The translations under genes and the position numbers were made by a program. A stretch of 64,000 bases of DNA, from contig BDSI01000021.1 of the NCBI GenBank assembly GCA_003117195.1, forward strand, positions 744,001 through 808,000, given 5' to 3'. This document shows positions 1 to 12,700 of the stretch, piece by piece; position 1 is the stretch's first letter; every line of letters starts with the position of its first letter. The notes under the pieces are model-generated. The model did no database searches. It worked only from the letters and a program-made list of their open reading frames with translations, and was not told the origin of the DNA. The stretch comes from Eudorina sp. 2006-703-Eu-15. Its lineage: Eukaryota; Chlorophyta; Chlorophyceae; Chlamydomonadales; Volvocaceae.

Positions 1-1068
1 ACGGACGCCGGAAAACTGAGGGCATCCCCCGCTGCGCCAGCCGCGCCCCCACGGTAACCGCTCCTCTGACGATCCCCGTCTCCTGAGGCCGCGGCCCCCT
101 TCTCCTTGACCACGGGCGGGAAGCCCACCAGCAGCTCGTAGGCCAGCACGCCCACGCTCCACACGTCCTGGGGAGGGTTCGGGAGGATGCACATCACGAA
201 AACGGGAGGGGCAGATTACTATTACAGGAGTTTTTGAGAGTGTCATGAAGCCTCTGAGTGGGGAGCAGTGACTGCTAGCTGGCTAGCTGCGCAGGCAGCA
301 GGCGACGCGGAAGGAGGACATTCCGTGAAGTCCGAGCGAGATGAGCGGTTCATAGCGTGCAGTACACGACGACTTGTGCTGGCCAGGTGTCCGGAGGGCC
401 CGGTGGCCGCAGTGCCGCCATCATGCCCGGCGGGTTCCCTCGGTGCCATACAAAAGCGGTATTATGCGCGCCAAGCATGCCAACAACCAGCCACCTAGTG
501 CGGCTAAATCTATCTATCAGCAAACGACCGCCGCCGCCTCACCGCCGCTGTTGTGTAGGACAGCGAGTCGTCGGTTTTATTGTCTTGGGGATGGGCCTTG
601 AGCGGGCACCGCTGAACTTCCGGCGCCTGTGTAGGGCGGCGGGCACGGGAACACGAACACATACGGGGGAGCGGGGTGGAGGCAGGTGCGTGCAGCCCTG
701 AGGCCAGAGCTCCCAACCTGTCACGCCATCAGGCCGCGAGAGGTGCTGGGTTCTGGCTGCTGCGTGCTCAGCCCGGGACCCGCTTATCCTCCTCCTTGGT
801 CACCGAGTTCGTCGTAACTCAGCGGGGCTTTGTCTTGTCACAGCCCTGGCCTGAGCCGTCCTCTCCTGGCCGTCCGCGATAAGACCTGCTGGTTTTGGCT
901 GGCGGCTGCTGCGCGAGTACTATTCCCCCAAACACCTCCTCACCATGTAATCCGCTGAAGGTGATGTGGGAGAAGAGCAAGAAGCGATTCCGAAGGGGCC
1001 GCCATGAAGGAAGGTGGGAGGCGCCGTTGGTGCAAGGTCGCGCCGAGTATGGTCGTTTGTCGAGCCAA

Positions 1069-1135
<67 letters not shown>

Positions 1136-4100
1136 GTGATGACGGTGGTGTCGAGAACAGATGGACATGGAGCGCAAGTCGTGGCGAACGGAGGGAAGGT
1201 GGGTACGAGGGCAGCCAAGAGTGAGAGAGTGATGAGATAAGAGAGAGAAAGAGTTAAGAATAAGAAGTGAGAGAGAGGGAGAGGCCCGGTGCGTGCACAA
1301 AATCTTAATGCACTGCGGAAGGCTGTTCAGTTGCACGGCCGTCACGACTCACGACGTCAGGACGGTTGGCAGGGACGGCTCAACGCTTCCAGATAAACCG
1401 AAGGCTTCCGTACATTCGGGTACGGTACGAGATGTCACAAAGAAAAACAGCCACGCTTCAGTTTGGCGCTTGAAATTCGGACACAGCACGGCACTTCTTC
1501 TCCTCGCCTCCTTGCCCGCCCCGCTCCCACGCACCTGTGCCCGCCCTCGTGACCGCCCGCTCCTCCAACAGGTTGATGGACACCCCGAAGTCCGCGAGTC
1601 GGAGCCCCCAGTCGGAGGTGAACAGCAGGTTCTCGGGCTGACCGCGGAGGCAGGCAGGGCAGGAGGGAGAGAGTCAGAGCAGGGAGGGAGTCGGAGCAGG
1701 GAGGGACGGGGGACTGGGCGGCAGAACAAGGGGGCAGGATTGCGTAGCACAGAAACTGACAACGGGTGGGGGCGGGGCCGGGGGCGAGGATAGGGGCACA
1801 CATACAGTGCATGTAGGGTGATGTTGGTGACATGCTCGGCGGGGGCGTCCTGGAACAGGAGATCTGGTCCCAGGGGCGCGCTGATAATGCGTCTCAGGGC
1901 GATGTGAGGGCACAACGCCAAGTGCAGCGATGCGGCAACTGCGCGCTGCACACCAACCGCCACGTGCGGCCTACCTTGATGTCGCGGTGGCACACGCCCT
2001 TGCCGTGCAGGTACGACAGCGCATCCAGCAATGGCTCCATGATGGTCTGTCGTACTTGTACTTCACTCAGGCGGCCGCTGGGGACGGTTCGACAGATGCT
2101 GGAAAGACAGCCCCGTGACGCGAGCTCCAAAACCAACACCACCACGTCGTCGGTCTGTGGGTTGCCGTACATCGTACACGGTACAACGCACATCATCCAC
2201 CATGCTCAACTACGGGTGATCCGTTCCGGGAGAGGTACACGCTGGCTAAATGAACTTTTTGGAGCACGGCAAGACGAAGCAGCAAGCCAAACACGAAATG
2301 GCCGGCGCTGAGCTGCTGCTGCTGCTGCTGCTGCAAGGAAATGGAATTCGCATTACGGCATCCAGCTGGCCGTACCTGGAAAACGCCGTACAGGCTGAGC
2401 ACGCTTTTGTGCTGGCTCGCCTCAAGGTGGATGCTGATCTCCCGCATCAGCATGTGGACGATGTTGGCGGGCACGCGCGCCTTGAAGTACACTTTCAGCG
2501 CGACAGGCAGGCCTGATTTAAGGCACCGGCCCTGTCCCAACCGCGGCCCGCATCAAATCCACACGAAGGGCGGTAATGGGGTGTGAGGAGCTCGGTCAGC
2601 GATAAGGCGTACCGATGCGGCAGGCGGAAGGATGTGGCGAGAGGAAAGCTGCCGTAATCATACGGCAATCCTCACTCAGCCCAGGTCCGAGAAGCAGTAT
2701 CTCACAAACCCCTAGCAGCAGAGTACCTCCAATACAGTAAAATCCAGCAGTCATTCTCTCAACTCCTGAGTGCTGTATATGAAGAAGCTTTGCACGTGAC
2801 CCCCTACCTTGTACACTGAGGACATCTTGCCCTTGTACAGCCGCTTGTGCAGACTGTAGTCGTCCAGCGTCCAGCAGCTCCGGTGCATCGCCGCGGGCGT
2901 GCTGCGGCTGGTCGCGAGCAGCATGCTGGGCGCCCCTTGCAGTAGCAGCTCCGCCGCCGCCGCCGCCGCCGCATTGGTCGACGCCATCATCGGACCAGGG
3001 GCGTCCCCTCGATCCGCCGCGAAGGACTTGGCCAGCAAACTCGCCGCAGGGACGCTGCTTCCCGGGGAGCACCTCGACGGAACCGTCGGGGAGTCAGCGT
3101 CGATTTCGATCAACACGTCAGCTGCGTCAGCGCCGCCGCCGCGCTTCGTACGACAATCCGTATCGTACGGCATCTTGGGTTGGGGCGGCTCTGCACGCGG
3201 CGCCGCGGCGGCGACGCCGCCCATGGCGGCAGCCTCTGCGTCGGCGTCGTCAATGGCGCCGCCGCCGCGATCTAGATCTGCAGCGACGCCGTCCCTCGCG
3301 TCCGCAACAGCCTGTTCGAGAACCATGATCGGGTGGAGACTAGGCGCAGATAAGCACAAGTCGAGCCGAGCGGGCACCGCCGCCGCCCGCTGGGGCCGGT
3401 GCGGGACGAACAGCGGGTGCGGCACGGGAGCCCTTCGACCGGGCTGCGCCGGCAGAGATTCGCACATTCTGTCGAACGAGTACGGCTCGACGGCGCCAGA
3501 CCCTGCCGGAGCTCGGCCGGATGGGAGCTTCCGACGCGGTACATTAACGACGTACGGCACGGGGCCTGATCGGATGGCTCCGGGACCACTTGCGGGCTGA
3601 GAGCAGGCCGTCGGTGGAGCTGCCGCGGCTGAGGGATGTGGCGGATGCTGCAATGGTGACACTCGGGACGGTGTCGCAGGGCAGCAGGAGTCCCATGTGT
3701 TGGGCGCACCGCTATCAGTGGAGGGCGGCACGCCGGCCGGGGGCCGCTTCAGGAGCGCGGAGAGCAGCGAGCGTGGCTTGGTGGGCGGAGCTGGGGCGGA
3801 GGGCGCTGTGGGTGGTGACACAGCTTGCGGCGGTCGTTCGTGCTGCTGCTGCTGACGTTGCCGAGCTTGCTCCTGTTGTTGCTGCGGTGGCAGCTGCGGC
3901 GGAGACTGCCCGGGAGAAAGTGATCGAATGGATTGAGCTGAGAGGCTTGATTTGAGGCGCAGAGAACGAGCTCCCCTTCTGCCGGGCGGGGACTTCAGGT
4001 CCGCGTCTGTCGACTGCCGACGATATGGCAGGCTGACGGATTGGTGATCATGGTAGCTCTGACTGCACATTTGCTGCGATAAAGTTGCAATGTGCACGCT

Positions 4101-4355
4101 TGGCGACTCGTGTCCTGCGGTCTGCGATGTGCCAGCGTCATCGTCGACCGAAGGACTCCGGGCAGCACCGCGATGATCAAGGCTCCGTGATACGAGCATC
4201 AGAGCGCGTCTTGCCGAGACACCAATTTTCTTGAATGCCGTCAGTGTGCGGTTCTGCTCGCCGCTCGAAAAGTGGCCTGGCGAATCAAGTTCCTTGTCGC
4301 CGCCGGCCCACTGTGGCGCCCGAAGGCGCAGCCCATCCCACAGCAGACTTGTCAT
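1..4355 (-). CDS. Aurora-like Ser/Thr protein kinase, copy 1 (3' end outside the window)
   Basis: Predicted protein kinase; substrate unknown. Exons on the minus strand: 4355-2808, 2531-2376, 2154-1975, 1637-1535, 954-944, 626-543 and 167 to beyond base 1; all have GT-AG borders and consistent phase. Residues 1-495 are low-complexity (Ser, Pro, Ala, Gln). The catalytic domain starts near 496 with a degenerate glycine loop (LYKGKMSSVYK). Then come VALK (Lys about 529), HRD (Asp about 626), PEN, DFG (Asp about 644), ADYMAPEV and DVWSVGVLAYELL. All core catalytic residues are present. The last visible exon has an in-frame insertion of about 27 nt relative to copy 2. The start is the first ATG of the long open exon. 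The Aurora-like assignment rests on the motif pattern (DYMAPEV, then CPLK, then DVW..G.L.YELLVG.PP). Another volvocine-specific kinase family is possible. Confidence 0.82.
944..954 (-). other. 11-nt microexon of kinase copy 1
   Basis: The preceding exon ends in phase 1 (..R-A-G-T plus one G) and the following exon starts at Ala-Pro-Glu. Only an 11-nt exon reading CGGATTACATG, flanked by cttcag and gtgagg on the minus strand, restores frame and supplies the expected Asp-Tyr-Met before APE. Confidence 0.8.
1069..1135. repeat. (GAT)n trinucleotide microsatellite
   Basis: About 22 uninterrupted ATG/GAT units lie in the intron of kinase copy 1 just after the microexon in plus-strand order. Open frames across it (poly-Asp, poly-His, poly-Met) are artefacts. 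Confidence 0.95.
1526..1742. repeat. 217-bp tract identical to 11620-11836 (paralogue exchange)
   Basis: The DFG exon plus about 105 bp of the upstream intron are base-for-base identical in the two kinase genes. The adjacent HRD exons are clearly diverged. The tract ends sharply at 1743/11837. This is the pattern expected from recent gene conversion. Confidence 0.85.
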
Positions 4356-7300
4356 TATCCAAGCTGTCCAGCGTTATAAGAATTGTGGAACAACACTTTA
4401 TTGAAGTGGAACTTCACTTGAATCACCGCCCTATCTGGGGGCGCCCGGTCCGATCAAATGTGCACAGGATATCAAAAAAGTTAGCATGTAGGACATATCA
4501 ATCCTTCGGTGGTGCGGCCGCAAAGATTGGTCAAATTTTACGCTCCACGTGACTGGATTAAGACCTTCACGAATCGCCGCATGCGGCGTTTAGGATAAGT
4601 AGAAGTGCGATGTGTTGCTGTATCAAATTTAACAGAAGTCATGGTGGTGAGAGGTATATATTACATCACCGTAAGGCGAATCTTGCAAACCAACAATGAC
4701 GAAAAAATGACCCTGCCTTGTACAAGTGAGGCTAGCTTGATAAATAATAATGCTTCAATGTTCAATTAAAATTCTTATGATTAGGAACACGCGTACTGGA
4801 ACAACCCTACCTCACAGGCCCTTCGTATTCTGGTCAAGGGGGGCTCATTCTGGCGCGAAATACGGCTCAGCATGCGCAAAAAGTAAAAACAATTTTATAT
4901 GCAGGCAGATGATGCGAGCTCACCATGTACCATGGTAAGGGTGTTGCAAGACCGTTGGGGTTCCGACAGACAGCCATCTGGAAGATCCAGTTCAAGGATG
5001 CCTACAACCAGTCAACAAATTGTCTCATTAATATAATTTATTAGGACAAGTAAATGAATGGTTTGCCTTCTTAGGGCTTCTTACGCCCGTCATTGGAGAG
5101 TGCGTGATCTCTTGCCAGGGTTACATCCTGCAAACTATGTTTTGTCCGTAGATATGTAAGAAATTGATATGCAACAAAGTCTTTCGAAATTCTTGAATCT
5201 GCAATGAAGGGTCGTTCCTGCACGTACAACAAGCGCCTCCCGCATTCCGGGCGGGGTAGCCAAAGAAAATCCCTAGGTCAAAGGTCTGTTAAATGAAAGA
5301 AGATGGCCAGCAGGCACGATGATTATGATGTTGTCCCCATATCAATTGGAAGTCACTGAGTGTCTGCGCGTGTGACGACTTGAACGTCCCACTGTTTAAT
5401 TTTTACAAGTGCCTTCAGGGTTCCCGCAGTATCCTTATTTAATGAATTGGTATTTCGCGAGTTCTCGTGTTATTCTTTAGCGATGCATGCGTACGCCATG
5501 GCGCTTCGCGCGTTTTACGGAATGCTCCTTTTCACTGCGGTTTAGTCAGCGTGTCCGTCAGCTTGTCAGCGTGGACAACCGTGGTCAGCGTGGAACTTGT
5601 CCGCACCTTTGAATTGCAACCAAGAGATGTGACCGATTGTCCAAATAAATCCAAGTGATCTGTCCGCAGACATAGCTTCCTGTCCGTAAACAATTATTTC
5701 AATTAATGCATGAACGTTACAGCGGACCCCGCTAAAGGTAACAAACGTGTGTACCAGGGCAAATCCAAGATAGCGACTCGGTGCCAGCGCCGCTTCTGCC
5801 AGTCCTCGGAAGACCGGGCAGTTTGTGATGACCCACATCGGCCCCCAGAGACATGTTTTTGAAGGCCGAGGCCACCGACTCGTCACCTTGTCGTTACCTT
5901 GACAGGCATCTAGCCACGGGACAACACCTGGCGGCACCGAGGTGCTTACTGCCTGTGCCCCAGCTGGGCCGACCTCAAGGAACCTGATCTGGATGGAAAT
6001 GGCACCACATGAGCCTTACTGTTTTCGCGGGGAATGAAGGCAAGGCCACGTCCTTGCCGCCACATGCACCTCCGTGTCGGGTCTTGATGGAGCCCACTGC
6101 GACTACCGACTACACATCAGCACGACAGGATACGACTGTACGGATACGACTGTACGGCATATCCTCAATCATGACTTCGTGCAACACCCTGCAATCTGCC
6201 TGGGGATGATATGATGTCAAACGTTTCATTCCCCGGCACGCCGATGACCGAGCGCCCACGACTTCGACCGCAGTCACAGCCCCCGCGGATGCAGGCTCAT
6301 GACCACGTCAGGTCGTTCAGCTGCACGGCCACGTTGCACGACAAATAGTTCTATAGCTGAACGACTGAATGAACGTTATAACTGCTCGACGACAGCGTAA
6401 TGTGGCGCCGAGTAACCATGTTGGCGAACGTGCATGCAGATGATACTTCCCTTGCTGAGTTCATGGGTGAGATACCACTGGATGTGCCGCACATCTGCCG
6501 CCGCCGCCAGGTTGTGCCGTACCGTACTACCATGTTATGCCGTACCACCAGGATGTGCCGTACCACCAGTTTATGCCGCCCCGAACTTGCAGCGATGCAA
6601 TCGAAGGACCTGTCGTACTAACCTTGGGGCCTCCCTCGCGTCCCTCTACTGTGCCGTCCCGCCCCCTGCAAACACCCCCAACCCGCCCACACCGCGCCAT
6701 CCGCAATCACTGAGAATCACTGCCAAGGGCCGCGTGGGCCGTGTGGATATGTGCAAGCATGTCAAGGGGCATGCGGAATACGCCCTCGGGAGCTGCGTGA
6801 AACAGGGGTTTGCCCGTTGCTCCCCGCCTGCCTTTGTCAGCAGTGAGGCAGCGGCCGCGGATAGGAGGTCCAGGCACGCCTTGAAAAACACGATTCCCGC
6901 CGCAGTATGTCAAAAGAAGCACATGCCGAAATATAGCACTCGAAGGCCCGCGCTAATATGTAGAGCATTGCGGGCAAACTGGGGTTCTAGGCGCGCCTGG
7001 GCCCAGGGCCTAGGTCGATTATCCGCGGCCGCAAGCTAACTCCCGCAAAACCAAGCGATAAACGCATGAAGCCGCTGTCGGTCGTCTCTGGCGCCCAGTC
7101 CTCATCCTTCCGCATCAATCAAGGAGTCTACGATGGAGTGGAGAAGTATGTACGGCACGAGCAGTGCAGCCTGCAGCGCTGCAAATCCTGACCTGCAATT
7201 GCCCTGGGCCGCTAAAAGTAACCCTCCAAGCCCAGTCACCCGGCCCTCGCTAACCCACGCTTAGCACGGGCACAGTGAAATGCCTCCCCCGGCGCTGGCG

Positions 7301-8574
7301 CTGAATGGAAAAGCCTTGACAAACAAAACGGTGCTCGCGCATCAGGCCCCGTCAGTCCGTCCTCACCCACACGCGCCCGCCGTTCATTTGCCCATCCCCC
7401 AAATCACATACACATCATGTAATATGTGCTTGCACAGACACATATACACGCGCCCACACCCCAGGCAGACACGCATATATACCTGGGGCCACATCCGCCC
7501 ACGCAAGCTAAGCCATGGAGTTTCTTCCACGGGAACGGACCTTTCTACGTCGGACGGCCAAGCAGGAGCGGCATGTCGCCCGAGCCAAGCCGCGAGATAT
7601 GCATTGTGCTTTCTCACGCAAATGTGGCTAGAGACACATACAGAACACGCTCTGACGGGCTCACTCTCAAAGGGCGCTCGCGCCATCCCAGTTACCTCTA
7701 GACGGAGCGTTGACCATGCCATGGCGATCGACCTGGCTGACGGCCAAAATGCACCGCCGAGTTTGACGAGGAAGGGGCCTGGCCTTTCCCTTCCTTCCCT
7801 GACTTCGACCAATTGCTTCGCAAAAACAACGGCCACATTAACAAAAAAACGGGCACGACAGCGCCTTCCGTGACACATCTGCCGGACGGAGAGCATTGGC
7901 TCAAAGGGCTGAGTTAGCCAAGCGGCCGCCGCGGCGCCTTGACCGATGTGCCGTACTGTGTTTGTGTAAACCCTACATGCATGCCTCACCGTACCGCCTT
8001 CCCGCGCGCTTGGCAGACCGCGACCCGTGGGTCAGTGACGTCGTCCACGTCCGCGCAGCTACTTGCAATCCGCGCATTCCAGCTCTCCGCCGATCTCTGC
8101 TGGATTCGTAGCTCCGAAGGCCGACAGCATCAATAATAACCCTTTCCAACGGCCCCACGGCGCGCAGCAGTGCTGCTAAGCATTACGCGACACGCAACGC
8201 AAACCGCAAACCGTCGGAGCACCAAAGTGAGCAAGTTTCCATACATGTGACGAACGAAGGCGATGATGTTTATATTTCTTCTTGGACGGACACACACAAG
8301 TCGCGCACACGCACACCCGCACGTTCTCGCCCGTAGGTGTGCCTACGCAAGATGAACCCGTCCCCGCCGATTCTCGCCATCTCCATCCCAAACCCGCGCG
8401 CGCGCACATACACCCACTCACACTCACACACGCGCACACAACTGTTGGGCGCCACTCGGCCCCTCGCATGTCACGCACTCCTGTTCTGCCTGCTTGAATA
8501 ACACACACGCACACACGCACATGGCATATGCAACGCTTCTTATGGCTTGGTCAATGTTCCACCCTGAGATCACA

Positions 8575-8752
8575 CCCACCGACCCACCGACCCACCGACC
8601 CACCGACCCACCGACCCACCGACCCACCGACCCACCGACCCACCGACCCACCGACCCACCGACCCACCGACCCACCGACCCACCGACCCACCGACCCACC
8701 GACCCACCGACCCACCGACCCACCGACCCACCGACCCTCCGACCCACCGACC
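8575..8752. repeat. 8-bp minisatellite, unit CCGACCCA
   Basis: About 22 near-perfect copies of an octamer in tandem, with one variant (CCGACCCT) near the 3' end. All three plus-strand frames are open across it, giving spurious Pro-Thr and Gly-Trp-Val repeats. Confidence 0.95.
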
Positions 8753-9479
8753 CACATCATCACACGCACGTGTATGCTTCGAATGCCGCCGACGCCGATA
8801 TGGGACAGCTCGGCCGGGGATCTGCCACCCGTACTTATTTAATGGTCGCCGTACCATGTACGGCTCGGATCTGGGTGGCCGGCCCCGCCCCTGCACGTTG
8901 AGGCGCTGTGAGGTGAACGCGCCAAGAGACCCCGCACCGTGGCAAAAGGACCCCACAATTATTATAATGCAGCATCCCATGTAAATGATGCATGAATGGA
9001 TGTGGGCACATTTTCGACCTCAAATCAACAAACGGTTTGCAAAAAACGCACAAGCTAGCTTCGCAAATGTGCACCAAATTTATACCCGGTTCGGGCCGGG
9101 ATAACAAAACGTGACGGGGGAGCGCAGCGCATGCAGCACGTGTAGTACGACAAAACACACGGCAGGCGTGGCGTTGCACATAGCCTCATCAGGCGACTGC
9201 TCGCCGTGCCCCGCGTTCATTACGATATGACCCATGGGTCTTCCCACTGAGGTGGGCCAGAGGGTTTGACAAACCCGCCCTTGACAATACTTGCACTGGT
9301 GCCCCGCACACATACGCGCCGCCTCCGGCGTGCACGTGCTCCCACCTGTGCGGCGAACAAGTTTTCCTGTACGGCAAACGACTTCGCACATGTACGGCAG
9401 GTGACTGATCGCTGTTCGGTGGGTGGGCCCACCTCATGACGCAGCGCCGTACAACTTTGCCGTACCCCTCCTCACATGC

Positions 9480-9692
9480 AGGGCATAACAGCCCGCAGGA
9501 CATACTAGCAGCCCGCAGGGCGTAACAGCCCGCAGGGCATAATAACAGCCCGCAGGGCGTAACAGCCCGCAGGGCATGACACCCCGTTTGTATGTATCGT
9601 ATTTGCTGACCAGCAACCTTGCCAGCAGGCCACAGGCACGTGGCCACAGGCAACGTTGCCAGCAGGCCACAGGTTGCTGACCAGCAACCAGT
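9480..9692. repeat. Short tandem and direct repeats beyond the kinase 2 stop codon
   Basis: From 9487 to 9582 a unit of about 17 bp, AACAGCCCGCAGGGCAT, recurs five to six times. From 9604 to 9690, TTGCTGACCAGCAACC and GCCAGCAGGCCACAGG each occur twice as direct repeats. GTTGCT-GACC-AGCAAC can form a 6-bp hairpin. The block lies in the probable 3' UTR of kinase copy 2. Confidence 0.8.
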
Positions 9693-9704
9693 GCCCCTTC
9701 AAGC

Positions 9705-12700
9705 CTAGTGCCTGGGCGAAGTCGACCGACCGGCGGCGGCCGCCAGCATCCAGGGGTGGCAGCGCAGCTGCCGAACCGTGGGTCGCTCCTCCGGCAGCTG
9801 CGCCAGCGCCGAGCTGATGAAGTCGCGCGCGGCGGGCGACACGGACGCCGGAAAACTGAGGAGGGCATCCCCCGCTGCGCCAGCCGCGCCCCCTCCTGAG
9901 GCCGCGGCCCCCTTCTCCTTGACCACGGGCGGGAAGCCCACCAGCAGCTCGTAGGCCAGCACGCCCACGCTCCACACGTCCTGGGGAGGGTTCGGGAGGG
10001 TTCGGGAGGGTTCGGGAGGGTTCGGGAGGGTTCGGGAGGGTCCGGGAGGACCTGGAGGGATTCGCAAGGGTTAGCTTATATAACATTTCGCAACAAGTGC
10101 AAAGCGCAGTTCATGAGCAGCATGGGAGACCTTTGGGCGAAGGCCCTGGAGTAACTCTTGTGCAGCATCGGAGACTACAGCAGTGTACGACAGGGTCGGC
10201 GCGCGACGCAGCACGCACCGCAGCCGTGGTGTATGCGATGGAGGGGTTGTTCTTGTTGTCTTCTGGGTCGGTCTTGAGGGGGCAGCGCTCCACCTCGGGC
10301 GCCTGGCCGGGGTTCGGGGGAATGGGGAAAAGACGGTCACGAGGTTTCAGGGGTGGTGCAGTTGGTTTTAACGCATGGCAATCACCTTTGCATGGCAATC
10401 ACCTTTGCATGGCAATCATCTTTGCATGGCAATCATCTCTGCATGGCAATCTTGCATGCATGGGCGAGTGCATATCCTGGGGTTACGAAGAGACGCCGCC
10501 CAAGGGTTCGGGTGGTCGTGGGCAGCGTCGGTAACATCAGCCTTAGCGCGCGGTTGCAGCCTCCGCCCTAGCAGCAGCAGCCGCAGCAGCAGCAGCCGCC
10601 GCCGCAGCAGCCCTAGCAGCAACCTCAGCTGCGGCTGCGGCCACGGCGGCGACAGTTGCAGGACCCACACCTCGCGGCCGGCTGTGGTGCGCTGTCCCAT
10701 GGGGATAAATAAAGCGGAGCAACCCAGCGCCGGTTCGTTCCCAACCCCCAGGTCAGTCCTAATCAACAGGCGTCTCACCATGTAGTACGCTGAGGCGGGT
10801 CGCGACGGCGGCCGTGCGGGGGATGACGATGCCGGGACACCAGGTGTGGTGCGCGTGAAGGCGGGGAGGGGGAGACGGCGCGGAAGGGCGTTCAGAAGGC
10901 CGGAGACGGGGAGGAGGTCAGGACGCGATTTCTCTGTCTTTACGGTGTTGACAAAAGGAGGAGGTCAGGACGCACGGGGCGAGGCAGCAACGCAGCAGGA
11001 AGCACGCGCGGGCCGCAGGGAACGCGGGGTCATTCACGCACAAGTCTATCACTCATGTACGGCAGCTTGCACGGGCAGCTGAACCCCGGGCGAGGTCCAA
11101 CCCATCCTCGCTACGGAACACCGCCCCGAGACACCCTCACTGACAAAGTGCCAGGCGAGTCAGAGCGACGACAGAGAACCTGTTTCTGTCATCACCGGGG
11201 GGCCCAATGACTCATCATTTCACCCAAACCCACCCGGCTTCCCTCCCTGCATCGCCATGGCCCTGGACATCGCTCGCGGCGCGGCTACTCCGTCTACCAC
11301 CACAGGTCGGTAACGTATCTGTCCTTTCCGGGTTGGGTTGGGTTCGCAGTTTGCTTGTTGTGGCACTGCGGCAGCGCGGCCGCGCCGCCACGCGCCCGCG
11401 CGCGGTCTCTATCTTTTCGTTTGCTCTGCAGGTACCGCACCCAGTAAGTATACTGCGTTATGCTGGGTGTGCCCGGGTTCGTTCTGCGGGTTTATTTATT
11501 TCTCTCAATTTCACCCAAACCCACCCATCAAGACACACCCCGACCTGCGGGGACCGGGATCGCCCCTCTCCCACGCACCTGTCCCCGCCCCTCTCCCGCG
11601 CACCTGCCCCCGCCCTTCCCCCACGCACCTGTGCCCGCCCTCGTGACCGCCCGCTCCTCCAACAGGTTGATGGACACCCCGAAGTCCGCGAGTCGGAGCC
11701 CCCAGTCGGAGGTGAACAGCAGGTTCTCGGGCTGACCGCGGAGGCAGGCAGGGCAGGAGGGAGAGAGTCAGAGCAGGGAGGGAGTCGGAGCAGGGAGGGA
11801 CGGGGGACTGGGCGGCAGAACAAGGGGGCAGGATTGGGAAGCCAACGACCGAGGTGAAGCACAAATTTCGGTACCGTGCACCTCAGAGCATCATCAAGAT
11901 TGCAGGACAGCATATCAATTTGTGGCCCCCCCTACTTTGATGTCGCGGTGGCACACGCCTTTGCCGTGCAGGTACGACAGCGCATCCAGTAACGGCTCAA
12001 GGATCATTTGCTGCAGCTGGTCCTCGGTCAAGGGACGGTCCATGGCGCTCTTCAGATTGAAAAGGTCGCCCCGGGTGGCCAACTCCATCACCAGCACCAG
12101 CCGCCTCGGATCCTGAGGAGCGAAGCAAGGGGCCACAGCGAAGCAAGGGGCGCAGCGAAGCAAGGGGCGCAGTGGAGGAAGGGGTGCAGTGGAGGAAGGG
12201 GTGCAGTGGAGGAAGGGGTGGAGTGGAGGAAGGAGCACAGCGGAAGGTCCGTTAGGGAAGGGTTAGCAGCCCTTGGCCAACGTCGGGCCCGGTCAGATAC
12301 GGTATCGTTTGTAACGATATATACACACAGATGTACACCCCCCCGGTGCTTTCCCCCCACCCCGGATGCAAGATCTTCTGCGCAGGATGCCTCTCCCTTT
12401 GCCCGTCGAAGCTGACCTCCGGATCCGGATCCATATGTATGTATATATGTTACATGTTGTACTGGTCGTATGGCCAATACTGACATGCGTTCCCCCACAA
12501 CGATTTACGTCAAGGGGCGCACAAAGATGAGTTAGCTAAAAGGAGGAAAGATCTATGCCCGATTCGTGAGAATGTCCCTTCGCGTTTTTTGGATTAGCGC
12601 CAAAAGGTCACCTAATTTCGCTCAAAATCAAAGTTTACTGCCTCCCGTAAAGGCCTATAGACTGGATCCATACTGGATCCATACCTGGAACGCGCCGTAC

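Larger units (their letters stand above)
4356..9704. other. Intergenic region between the kinase paralogues; no supported gene
   Basis: About 5.3 kb between the kinase 1 start and the kinase 2 stop. From about 4400 to 6000 it is clearly more AT-rich than the genes, with no conserved protein-like frame. From 6100 to 9600 it holds GTACGGCA octamers (6152, 6515, 6538, 6555, 7150, 7949, 9369, 9392), CA-rich stretches around 8280-8520 and tandem repeats listed separately. It presumably includes the kinase 1 promoter just above 4355 and the kinase 2 3' region just below 9705. Confidence 0.6.

Noticed and set aside
6434..7989. Two frames of about 200 codons (6434-7039 +, 7384-7989 -)
   Set aside because: Cys/Arg/Pro-rich with octamer-derived repeats (CRTT, CAVPP), no domain and no splice partners.
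8424..8980. Long open frames (WVGGSVGR or PTDPPTHR repeats) on both strands
   Set aside because: They are translations of the 8-bp minisatellite, open in all frames because the unit has no stop; there is no unique sequence to support a gene.
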